Origin: AVCC01 sp039920865
Lineage (GTDB): Bacteria > Pseudomonadota > Gammaproteobacteria > Burkholderiales > Burkholderiaceae_D
DNA: 8,755 nt
Direction: 5' to 3'
Assembly (NCBI GenBank): GCA_039920865.1
Contig: JBDSCZ010000343.1
Coordinates: 1 to 8,755 of the forward strand
Positions 1-5,384 of this stretch are shown in pieces (position 1 is the first letter of the stretch; each line of letters opens with the position of its first letter). A program made the translations under genes and the position numbers. The notes under the pieces were generated by a model, which was not told the origin of the DNA, did no database searches, and saw only the letters and a program-made list of their open reading frames with translations.

Positions 1-145
1 CGATGGCCTTTCGACCGCCTTCATGGTGATGGGTGCGGAGCGGGCGTTTGCGCTGCTTGCGCAATTGCCGGATGTGGACATGCTGTTGATAAGCAAAAAC
101 GGCGCGATCCGGAAAACGGCGAATTTCCCGGAATTGCAAACATAA
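1..145 (+). CDS. ApbE-like FAD:protein FMN transferase, C-terminal fragment (5' end outside window)
   Basis: Only the last 47 residues are present, read from base 2 to a TAA at 143-145 with a TAG directly behind it. The fragment begins DGLSTAFMVMG and continues with a segment of the form ALLAQLPDVDMLLIS. This matches the C-terminal part of ApbE proteins, where an Asp and a Thr four residues later (D and T of DGLST) bind the metal, followed by a helix and the strand that usually reads GVEALLI. ApbE family members move FMN from FAD onto a Thr of target proteins, or serve as periplasmic flavin-trafficking proteins. Location and targets cannot be judged because the N-terminus is missing. The gene converges on the solute-binding protein gene at 295-1128. 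The assignment rests on a short motif. Confidence 0.6.
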   Translation, partial: DGLSTAFMVMGAERAFALLAQLPDVDMLLISKNGAIRKTANFPELQT

Positions 146-198
146 TAGAAAGCGCTGGCAGCTAATAGTGATGAGTGATCTGACGATAGAGCCGTTCT

Positions 199-224
199 CC
201 TCTCTCCCACTTGTGGGAGAGAGG
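199..224. repeat. GC-rich palindromic repeat (REP-like), copy 1
   Basis: An 11-bp perfect stem, CTCTCTCCCAC (200-210) and GTGGGAGAGAG (213-223), is separated by only TT. One more pair at 199/224 extends it. The purine-rich right arm continues as GGGTGG. The same design (C-rich arm, 2-5 nt centre, G-rich arm, then a run such as GGCTGGG) recurs at 4415-4461 and twice at 8650-8755, so this is one family of dispersed intergenic elements. It lies between the convergent ends of the apbE-like gene and the binding-protein gene, so it may also fold as a bidirectional barrier to transcription, although no T-run follows on either strand. Confidence 0.7.
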
Positions 225-274
225 GTGGTCGCACTTCAGAGAAGCCTGCACTATTTTTTGCCCAAATGAAGTTG

Positions 275-299
275 CGTAACATCACTAACTGATGTTACG
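275..299 (-). terminator. Hairpin at the 3' end of the solute-binding protein gene
   Basis: CGTAACATC (275-283) and GATGTTACG (291-299) form a perfect 9-bp stem with a 7-nt loop. The minus-strand stop codon of the binding protein (295-297) lies inside the stem. The placement suits transcript termination or 3'-end protection of the minus-strand transcript. No clear U-run follows directly, so it is not a textbook intrinsic terminator. Confidence 0.45.
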
Positions 300-1128
300 G
301 GGTGACGACATGCACTCCATATTTGGCGAATATCTTTGCCAGTTCTCCCGAAGCGACGAGTTCATTGGTCGCCGTTTGCAACAGCCGGGCGAGTTCGGCC
401 TCATCTTTTTTCACCGCCATTCCGACCACCCAGCCCTTTTGCGGCAGGCGCGCGAAGGCAAGCTGTTCTACCGGAAAACCGGCGTCACCCTTGAAGACTG
501 ATTCGATTTCGGATTGATTGGCCAGTACCGCGTCGAGCTTGCCGGCCTTGAGATCTTCCAGCGCTTCGATCGGCGTTGCATAAATCTTGACGCCGTCCCG
601 GAACTTGCCGTCTTGCTCGCCGAGCAAGACCATGGCGGCAATGGAGACTTTTTCAACGCCGATTTTCTTCCCCACCAATGCATCCATTCCGTCGAATGCG
701 GGAATCGCTTGGCTGCTGCGAATCAGGCGCACCGTTTCCCGATGATATGGCGCAAAAATCTCCACCTTGTCATTTGCGGCCATCAAGCGGCGATCGACCG
801 GCACATGCATCATCAGATCCGCCGGGCCGTAGCCCAGATAGTGTCCTTTCCAGACCATGTTGCGCAAGTCGTCATTCAGGTCTTCGCCGGCAGGAAATGG
901 CAACAGGCTCAATTTCAAGTCCAGTTTTTTTGCCAGGGCTTCAGCCAGATCAATATCGATGCCCTTGTTGTTTGCTGAAAACGGGGCGAATTCGTTGTAT
1001 ACGGCAACTTTCAGTATTCCGGCTTTCCTGATTTTGTCCAAATCTGCGTGGGCCGGCGCTACCACGCTCAAGGACGCACAAGCCAGCGTTATCGCCAAGC
1101 CTGCACGGCGCAATGAAAAATTGTTCAT
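295..1128 (-). CDS. Periplasmic family-3 solute-binding protein, PedG/MxaJ-like accessory of quinoprotein dehydrogenase systems
   Basis: The 277-residue protein starts at the ATG at 1126-1128. An upstream in-frame TTG at 1146 would add six residues before the signal peptide and is less likely. Residues 1-28 form a Sec signal peptide: Arg pair at 7-8, hydrophobic core, AHA cleavage site before Asp29. The mature part begins with a family-3 binding-protein opening (IRKAGILKVAVYNEFAPFS, then GIDIDLAEALAKKL) and later has a GKKIGVEK hinge region and the repeated pattern EALEDLKAGKLDAVLANQSE. The segment GYGPADLMMHVPVDRRL resembles the conserved stretch of binding-protein-like partners of PQQ dehydrogenases (PedG, MxaJ/XoxJ). 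No permease or ATPase gene is nearby, which fits an accessory or dehydrogenase-activating role rather than transport. It lies directly downstream of the cytochrome c gene, the pedF-pedG order of Pseudomonas. The fold and export are well supported; the dehydrogenase role is inferred from context. Confidence 0.75.
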   Translation of the reverse strand: MNNFSLRRAGLAITLACASLSVVAPAHADLDKIRKAGILKVAVYNEFAPFSANNKGIDIDLAEALAKKLDLKLSLLPFPAGEDLNDDLRNMVWKGHYLGYGPADLMMHVPVDRRLMAANDKVEIFAPYHRETVRLIRSSQAIPAFDGMDALVGKKIGVEKVSIAAMVLLGEQDGKFRDGVKIYATPIEALEDLKAGKLDAVLANQSEIESVFKGDAGFPVEQLAFARLPQKGWVVGMAVKKDEAELARLLQTATNELVASGELAKIFAKYGVHVVTP

Positions 1129-1162
1129 GTTGGCATTTCCCGTCAAGGTTTAGATTAACAAT

Positions 1163-1193
1163 AGTTCCATCCCTGCTACGCAGAGATGGAACT
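1163..1193 (-). other. Intercistronic hairpin between cytochrome c-550 and solute-binding protein genes
   Basis: Arms AGTTCCATC (1163-1171) and GATGGAACT (1185-1193) pair perfectly over 9 bp. After one C/A mismatch a second stem CTGC/GCAG closes on the 3-nt loop TAC. The element begins 10 nt after the cytochrome stop codon on the minus strand and is followed by ATTGTTAATC, which is A/T-rich but has no real U-run. It could stabilise the upstream message, or partly terminate so that the cytochrome is made in excess over the binding protein. Confidence 0.6.
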
Positions 1194-1203
1194 GCCTGAT
1201 TGC

Positions 1204-1677
1204 TTAATTTGCTGCGCGACGGGTTTCAAGATATGCCTTCACTGCCCACATGGCTTCCTGGCTGAGGATGCCTTCAAACGGCGGCATGTACACCGCGCCG
1301 TTGCGTACCTTGCCGTGGCGTACCGAAGTCAGGAAATAATTGTCGGTTTCCTTGTAGCAAGTCAGTTTCTTTTTTTCATTTTTCAGATCTACGCAATCAC
1401 GATCCAGTAATCGCAGATCAGGAGCGATACCGCCTGACTGCGCTTGCAGACCATGGCAGCGCGCGCAATTTGCGCCATATGCCGATTCGCCCAATTTTGC
1501 TGCTGCCTTATTGTCGCGATAAGGATTTTCCGCGCGCCATTTTTCGCCGAGCTGCGGCAAGGAAGTGGCGTCGACCGCATGCGGCACGACGTCGCCGTGC
1601 GCAAAGGCAGCGAAAGGCGTCAGCGTTACCGCAGTAAGCAGCGAGGCAGTGGCGAGTGTGTTCAGGATTGATTTCAT
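1204..1677 (-). CDS. pedF: PedF-type cytochrome c-550, periplasmic electron acceptor for a quinoprotein alcohol dehydrogenase
   Basis: The 157-residue protein starts at the ATG at 1675-1677, preceded by GGAG at a good distance (AAATGGAGACATC). Upstream in-frame starts would add 42 residues in front of an otherwise perfect signal peptide and would overlap the promoter. Residues 1-26 are a signal peptide ending AFA before His27. The mature protein has one heme site, CARCH at 71-75, and a probable axial Met131 in GAVYMPPFEG. Two further cysteines (95 and 107, in the stretch DRDCVDLKNEKKKLTCYKE) are placed to form a disulfide, as in the PedF group. The opening HGDVVPHAVD and the GGIAPDLR segment are also typical of that group. 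Such cytochromes accept electrons from PQQ ethanol or alcohol dehydrogenases. A strong sigma-54 promoter lies 43 bp upstream, and the AcoR-type activator is divergent from it. Confidence 0.87.
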   Translation of the reverse strand: MKSILNTLATASLLTAVTLTPFAAFAHGDVVPHAVDATSLPQLGEKWRAENPYRDNKAAAKLGESAYGANCARCHGLQAQSGGIAPDLRLLDRDCVDLKNEKKKLTCYKETDNYFLTSVRHGKVRNGAVYMPPFEGILSQEAMWAVKAYLETRRAAN

Positions 1678-1719
1678 GATGTCTCCATTTCTAGGTTTTA
1701 AAACTGATGGGAGACGACA

Positions 1720-1735
1720 TGCAATAGCCATGCCA
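1720..1735 (-). promoter_or_regulatory. Sigma-54 (-24/-12) promoter for the cytochrome c-550 gene
   Basis: On the minus strand the site reads TGGCATGGCTATTGCA. Against the consensus TGGCACG-N4-TTGCW it differs at one position, with the GG and GC dinucleotides at the required 12-bp offset. The -12 GC falls at 1721-1722, which predicts initiation near 1709 and a leader of about 32 nt before the cytochrome ATG at 1677, leaving room for its ribosome binding site. A sigma-54 activator is encoded immediately on the other side, which strongly supports the assignment. Confidence 0.8.
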
Positions 1736-1827
1736 TGCATTTTATTCGGCCGGGCCAGCTTGCTTTTGCATCTTTTTGGAACAAGTGCTACATTAAAAAA
1801 CAATATATGAATTATGCGTTTGGTGAA

Positions 1828-1863
1828 TTTCCTGGCGGACAGAATTACTGTTGCTGCAGGAAA
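1828..1863. promoter_or_regulatory. Nested dyad, candidate upstream activator site
   Basis: An outer inverted repeat, TTTCCTG (1828-1834) with CAGGAAA (1857-1863), encloses an inner one, ACAG (1839-1842) with CTGT (1848-1851). The two share almost the same centre (about 1845). The centre lies about 135 bp upstream of the start predicted for the sigma-54 promoter at 1720-1735, the usual distance range for enhancer sites of sigma-54 activators, and about 70 bp upstream of the activator's own ATG. It could serve activation, autoregulation or both. The protein-binding role is inference from symmetry and position. Confidence 0.35.
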
Positions 1864-1915
1864 ATAGAATCAGCATTGGCATAGTGATAAATAATTATTA
1901 TGGAGACGCATACTG

Positions 1916-3889
1916 ATGAATAACGTCAAATCAATGGCTGGCACGCTTTCTGCTGGAAATGTCAGTATGGCCATAGAAAAATCACATATGCGTTCTCTTG
2001 CCTACGGGATCACAGAGAACGATAAGCCGGATTTCAGTCCGCTCACCGGTTCCGATCTGTCGTTATTGGTCGAGCAGAACCAGAGCCTGCACATCCATGC
2101 ATTGCCGGTGATGGAGACGCTTTACGAGCAAATCATCAATACCCACAACATGGTTATCCTGACCGACGTCAACGGCTTGATCATCCATACGCTGGGCGAT
2201 GACGATTTCCTCGAAAAAGCCGATCGGGTAGCGCTCAAGCCCGGTGTCGCCTGGTCGGAACAAAGCAAGGGTACCAACGCGATCGGCACCGCCATCGCAG
2301 AGCAGGTGCCGACGATGATTCATGCCGATGAGCACTACCTGCGCTCGAATCATTTCCTGACCTGCTCTGCCGCTCCGATTTTCGACTATCTCGGCAATGT
2401 GATCGGCGTCCTCGATGTCAGTGGCGACCAGCGCAGTTTCCACAAGCACACGATGGCGCTGGTGCGCATGTCGGCGCAAATGATCGAGAACCAGTTGTTT
2501 TCTTCCGCCTTCCAGGACGGCATCCTGCTGCATTTCAATACGCGTCCGGAGTTCATAGGCACCCTGATGGAAGGCATCGCTTCGTTTGCGCCAAACGGAC
2601 GTTTTCTCTCGGCCAATCGCAGTGCGCTGTTTCAGCTGGGCTTGCCGCTGTCCGCGCTCCATTCGCATACGTTCAGCTCGCTGTTCGGACTGCCGGTTTC
2701 TGCTTTGTTCGACCATTACCGTACCGCTGCGCCGGAGTTGTTGAACCTGTGCCTGCATAGCGGCGTGCGCGTATTTGGCCGGGCCCAGTTGCGCTTGACC
2801 CACAGCGTGTTCCAGCATTCGTCGAATGCAGTGTCGCTGTCCGACAGCGCATCACCGCAATACCAGCAACAAAATCAGCAACCCGGCAACCAGCAACAAG
2901 CCAGTCAGCAGATTTCTGCCCAGGCAACGCGCCGGCTGTCTGGCCTGCGTTACCTGAATACCGGCGACCCGCAAATTGCAGCGTTGATCGACAAAGTCAC
3001 CAAAGTGCTGGGGCGGGATATTCCGATCCTGGTGATGGGCGAAACCGGAACCGGCAAGGAGCTTCTGGCCCAAGCCATCCATAACGATTCTCCGCGCGCG
3101 AAAGGTCCCTTCGTCGCAGTCAATTGCGCGTCGATACCGGAAACCCTGATCGAGTCCGAGCTGTTCGGCTATGAAGATGGCGCTTTTACCGGTGCGCGCA
3201 AAAAAGGCAGTGTCGGCAAAATTCTGCAAGCCAATGGCGGCACCCTGTTCCTGGATGAAATCGGCGACATGCCGCTGAGTCTGCAAGCGCGCTTGCTGCG
3301 CGTATTGCAAGAGCGCATGGTCACGCCACTCGGCAGTACCAAATCGATCCCGGTGAATGTGGAACTGATTTGCGCTACCAACAAGAATCTGCGCGAACAG
3401 ATTGCCAAAGGGGCATTTCGCGAGGATTTGTATTACCGTTTGAACGGACTGGTGGTCAAGTTGCCGCCGATACGCGAGCGCACCGATCTCGAAACCGTGG
3501 TCAACAAGGTGCTCGCGCTGGAGTCGAACACCGTGGCTTACTCGGTGGCGCCGGACATCATGCAGCTATTCAAGCAGCATAGCTGGCCGGGGAATTTCCG
3601 CCAGTTGACCAATCTGCTGCGCACCGCGATCGTGATGGCCGACGACTGCCATGAAATCCGCCTGGAGCATTTGCCGGACGATTTTTTCGATGATATCGAA
3701 TCGATACAAGGCTGCGCATCGATTGAGAACAGCAGCAGATTTGTGGCCAGCGGCAGCAACCTCGAAGAGATGGAAATTTCCGTGATACAAAAATCGCTGG
3801 AGTCACACAGCGGCAATGTATCGGCCACTGCACGGGCTTTAGGCGTGTCACGCAATACCATTTACCGGAAAATTTCCGGAGCCAAGTAA
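1916..3889 (+). CDS. Sigma-54-dependent transcriptional activator, AcoR/DhaR-like (GAF, AAA+, Fis-type HTH)
   Basis: The 657-residue protein starts at an ATG preceded by TGGAGACGCATACTG. The N-terminal third is the AcoR-type sensor region with a GAF domain (GTNAIGTAI at 119-127, then the HADEHYL, CSAAPIFD and GVLDVSGD segments). A Gln-rich linker spans about 315-336. The AAA+ domain follows: Walker A GETGTGKE 375-382, the sigma-54-contact loop GAFTGA 422-427, Walker B FLDE at 445-448, and the REDLYYRL segment at 502-509. The C-terminus is a Fis-type helix-turn-helix at about 630-653 (SATARALGVSRNTIYRK). All parts needed for ATP-driven opening of sigma-54 promoters are intact. The family answers to small metabolites such as acetoin or glycerol-derived ligands; the ligand here is unknown. 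Its position beside a sigma-54 promoter for a PedF-type cytochrome suggests it controls alcohol oxidation genes. Confidence 0.9.
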   Translation: MNNVKSMAGTLSAGNVSMAIEKSHMRSLAYGITENDKPDFSPLTGSDLSLLVEQNQSLHIHALPVMETLYEQIINTHNMVILTDVNGLIIHTLGDDDFLEKADRVALKPGVAWSEQSKGTNAIGTAIAEQVPTMIHADEHYLRSNHFLTCSAAPIFDYLGNVIGVLDVSGDQRSFHKHTMALVRMSAQMIENQLFSSAFQDGILLHFNTRPEFIGTLMEGIASFAPNGRFLSANRSALFQLGLPLSALHSHTFSSLFGLPVSALFDHYRTAAPELLNLCLHSGVRVFGRAQLRLTHSVFQHSSNAVSLSDSASPQYQQQNQQPGNQQQASQQISAQATRRLSGLRYLNTGDPQIAALIDKVTKVLGRDIPILVMGETGTGKELLAQAIHNDSPRAKGPFVAVNCASIPETLIESELFGYEDGAFTGARKKGSVGKILQANGGTLFLDEIGDMPLSLQARLLRVLQERMVTPLGSTKSIPVNVELICATNKNLREQIAKGAFREDLYYRLNGLVVKLPPIRERTDLETVVNKVLALESNTVAYSVAPDIMQLFKQHSWPGNFRQLTNLLRTAIVMADDCHEIRLEHLPDDFFDDIESIQGCASIENSSRFVASGSNLEEMEISVIQKSLESHSGNVSATARALGVSRNTIYRKISGAK

Positions 3890-4087
3890 CCCAATGTTCA
3901 GGGCGTGCGGTGCGGCATATCTTGCGCATTACGTCTTCACTTACCCTGCAGATAAAATATTACTGGATACTGTATAAGCAATAAAGCGCAATTTTCCACA
4001 TGTATAATGCGCCACTTCAAAAATACCCATTGTTTTTTTATTGCTATGGTGGATGCGGCGCATGCTATAGGCACCTAAGAATGCGAT
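3890..4087. other. Intergenic region between the convergent activator and hydrolase genes
   Basis: These 198 bp separate the convergent activator and hydrolase genes. A perfect TATAAT hexamer at 4003-4008 lacks a convincing -35 box. ATGCGCC (4007-4013) and GGCGCAT (4057-4063) are inverted copies, with TATA on the outer side of both (offset by GC on the right), around an A/T-rich centre that includes a T7 run at 4031-4037. I see no credible short gene and no standard terminator. A small structured transcript is possible but not supported further. Confidence 0.3.
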
Positions 4088-5146
4088 TCAGGAATATTGC
4101 AACATGTCCCGTATTGCAGCGCGTAGCGCCATACCGATCGCGGGATCAGACGTTGTGTGCGTACCTTTTTCGACCCAGCGCACCGCCGCATCGGGCATGA
4201 ACCGCTGCAGGCGGATGACATTTTCCGGCGGGCAGATCCAGTCATGGGTGCCATGGACAATAGCGACCGGCACCTTACCCGCGGCACGGGCGTGTCGGAA
4301 CACCGCGTGCGCATTCAGGAAGCAGTGTTGCGACAGGTAATGCGATTGCAGCCGGTATTTGTTGACCAAGCTCTCTGCATCGCTCACCTGGAAGTCGCGT
4401 AGCGACTCACTTTGCTCCCCTCTCCCGCTGGCGGGAGAGGGGCTGGGGGGAGAGGGAGGGGTTTCGGGCAGATGTGCTGGTGCAAGCCCCGTCATCGCCT
4501 GCATGATGGCGGCTTCATAATCATTCCAGCGTTGCGCCGCATCCTGCATTTCTGCTGGTGTTCCATTCTGCAACAGCGCTGTTAATGATTGGAGCACATT
4601 GCTTTTTTGCTGCGAAGTCCAGCCCGAAGTCAATTGTTGCCATGCTTGCGGTACCAGCGCCGCAAGCGACTGGAAGAACCAGTGCATTTCGCGCTGGCTG
4701 GCCAGAAATACCCCGCGCATTATCAGACTGCTTACTGCTTGCGGGAAACTGCCCGCATACACGATACCCAAAGTACTGCCCCAGGAACCTCCCACCACCG
4801 ACCAGCGCGCGATCTGCAGCATGTGGCGCAAACGCTCAAGGTCAGACACCAGATCGGCGCTTGTGTTGTGGGTCAGGCCGCCTGCCGGCAGGCTTTTCCC
4901 GGCACCGCGCTGATCCAGCAAGATCACGCGCTGGCGCGACAGGTCGAACCAGTCAAGCATGGAAATGTTGCAGCCGCTGCCCGGGCCGCCGTGCAGCACC
5001 ACGCTGGCCGGTCCGAGCGGATTGCCGTGTTCTGAAAAATAGACCGAGTGGCCATTGCCAACCGGCAGATAGCCTTCCTGTAATAGTGCTGGCACAGAAT
5101 GCGGCATGGAAATTGCGTCTATGGGGTTGGTTGTCTGCATTGTCAT
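4088..5146 (-). CDS. Prolyl-iminopeptidase-like alpha/beta hydrolase (S33 type)
   Basis: The protein has 352 residues from the ATG at 5144-5146. A TTG at 5182 would add 12 residues. No Shine-Dalgarno sequence decides the start. S33 features in order are the oxyanion loop HGGPGSGCN (52-60), DQRGAGKS (78-85), the nucleophile elbow GGSWGS with Ser121, MRGVFL (143-148), and the catalytic Asp302 (HGTHDWICP) and His330 (GTHTTSDP). These place it with proline iminopeptidases, which remove N-terminal residues from peptides. Two oddities stand out. Residues 229-244 (TPPSPPSPSPASGRGE) are encoded exactly by a palindromic repeat inserted in frame in the lid region. In YRLQSHYL (264-271) Gln267 appears where the family has the Glu of its RIENHYF-like motif, which binds the substrate amine, so specificity may differ. 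The gene is divergent from pqqA, and a role in peptide processing for PQQ is possible but unproven. Confidence 0.8.
   Translation of the reverse strand: MTMQTTNPIDAISMPHSVPALLQEGYLPVGNGHSVYFSEHGNPLGPASVVLHGGPGSGCNISMLDWFDLSRQRVILLDQRGAGKSLPAGGLTHNTSADLVSDLERLRHMLQIARWSVVGGSWGSTLGIVYAGSFPQAVSSLIMRGVFLASQREMHWFFQSLAALVPQAWQQLTSGWTSQQKSNVLQSLTALLQNGTPAEMQDAAQRWNDYEAAIMQAMTGLAPAHLPETPPSPPSPSPASGRGEQSESLRDFQVSDAESLVNKYRLQSHYLSQHCFLNAHAVFRHARAAGKVPVAIVHGTHDWICPPENVIRLQRFMPDAAVRWVEKGTHTTSDPAIGMALRAAIRDMLQYS
4394..4406. repeat. Short perfect inverted repeat beside the palindromic insert
   Basis: GTCGC (4394-4398) and GCGAC (4402-4406) flank GTA. It lies within the hydrolase coding region, encodes part of LRDFQ, and sits 8 bp from the larger palindrome at 4415-4461. 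It may belong to the same inserted element. Confidence 0.4.
4415..4461. repeat. GC-rich palindromic repeat (REP-like), copy 2, inserted inside the hydrolase gene
   Basis: CCCCTCTCCCGC (4417-4428) and GCGGGAGAGGGG (4431-4442) form a perfect 12-bp stem with a TG centre. A purine-rich tail CTGGGG... runs to 4461. On the minus strand it is translated as the low-complexity peptide TPPSPPSPSPASGRGE within the hydrolase. Sixteen codons keep the frame open, so the gene is not broken. Confidence 0.8.
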
Positions 5147-5218
5147 CGATACGGTCAGGCCGCGGCAGTGCGGCAATCGCAAATCATACCCATACTTTTA
5201 TAACACCTGGAGATCATC
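5147..5218. promoter_or_regulatory. Divergent hydrolase/pqqA promoter region
   Basis: Seventy-two bp separate the hydrolase ATG from the pqqA ATG, and this gap should carry the pqq promoter. TATAAC (5199-5204) and CATACT (5191-5196) resemble -10 boxes, but neither has a good -35 partner, and TATAAC would start transcription inside the pqqA ribosome binding site. No sigma-54 site matching the one at 1720-1735 is present. The promoter may be activator-dependent or lie further upstream within the hydrolase gene. Confidence 0.35.
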
Positions 5219-5293
5219 ATGAAATGGAGCAAGCCGGCATTTACCGATCTGCGTTTTGGCTTTGAAATTACCATGTACATTGCCAATCGCTGA
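5219..5293 (+). CDS. pqqA: PqqA, peptide precursor of pyrroloquinoline quinone
   Basis: This 24-residue peptide begins MKWSKPAFTDLRFGFEITMY and ends IANR. It carries the fixed Glu16 and Tyr20 whose side chains are joined by PqqE and become the PQQ skeleton. Length and sequence are almost invariant in the family, which leaves no doubt. TGGAGA ahead of the ATG is a good ribosome binding site. The peptide is made in the cytoplasm, bound by PqqD, and cross-linked by PqqE. A protease must then release the Glu-Tyr unit, and no dedicated PqqF/G protease gene lies in the window. A hairpin follows before pqqB, which may allow more pqqA than downstream message. Confidence 0.98.
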   Translation: MKWSKPAFTDLRFGFEITMYIANR

Positions 5294-5310
5294 TTGAAAT
5301 TGAGTCCCTG

Positions 5311-5349
5311 TGCAACACCTGATGCGCGTTTGATGTAGCAGGTGTTGCA
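5311..5349 (+). other. pqqA-pqqB intercistronic hairpin (attenuator or processing/stability element)
   Basis: TGCAACACCTG (5311-5321) and CAGGTGTTGCA (5339-5349) form a perfect 11-bp stem around a 17-nt loop, 17 bp after the pqqA stop and 35 bp before the pqqB start. No U-run follows, so complete termination is unlikely. In Methylobacterium a short transcript carrying only the precursor gene is known to accumulate in excess, and a structure at this place could serve the same stoichiometry here. Confidence 0.65.
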
Positions 5350-5384
5350 TGTAAACGACAACCTGAAATCCAACTGGCCAGATT

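Noticed and set aside
199..224. CRISPR-type repeat
   Set aside because: The palindromic repeats are few, unequal in sequence and without regular spacers. They fit dispersed intergenic elements.
514..978. Plus-strand 154-residue open frame opposite the solute-binding protein
   Set aside because: It is antisense to a gene with a clear signal peptide and family motifs. Its translation has no recognisable domain, and no ribosome binding site supports it.
1060..1128. Lipoprotein signal in the solute-binding protein (LAC at residues 15-17)
   Set aside because: The position before Leu-Ala-Cys is Thr, the hydrophobic stretch before the Cys is too short, and a good signal peptidase I site (AHA) lies at residues 26-28.
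1678..1803. N-terminal extension of cytochrome c-550 to 1803
   Set aside because: It would place 42 charged residues before a clean signal peptide and cover the sigma-54 promoter. The ATG at 1677 has the good ribosome binding site.
2063..2818. Minus-strand 251-residue open frame inside the activator gene
   Set aside because: It is a shadow of the GAF region and has no motifs. The plus-strand reading is unambiguous.
3966..3990. Possible LexA box around TACTGTATAAGCAATA
   Set aside because: CTGT is present, but the required symmetric ACAG half is missing.
4000..4200. Plus-strand 66-residue open frame starting next to the TATAAT at 4003
   Set aside because: The start codon precedes the presumed promoter, and the frame runs into the antisense of the hydrolase. 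The peptide is Cys/Arg-rich without known motifs.
4558..5265. Plus-strand 235-residue open frame opposite the hydrolase and running through pqqA
   Set aside because: It overlaps the certain pqqA gene in another frame and mirrors a strong alpha/beta hydrolase gene. The product is low-complexity and Arg/Ala/Pro-rich.
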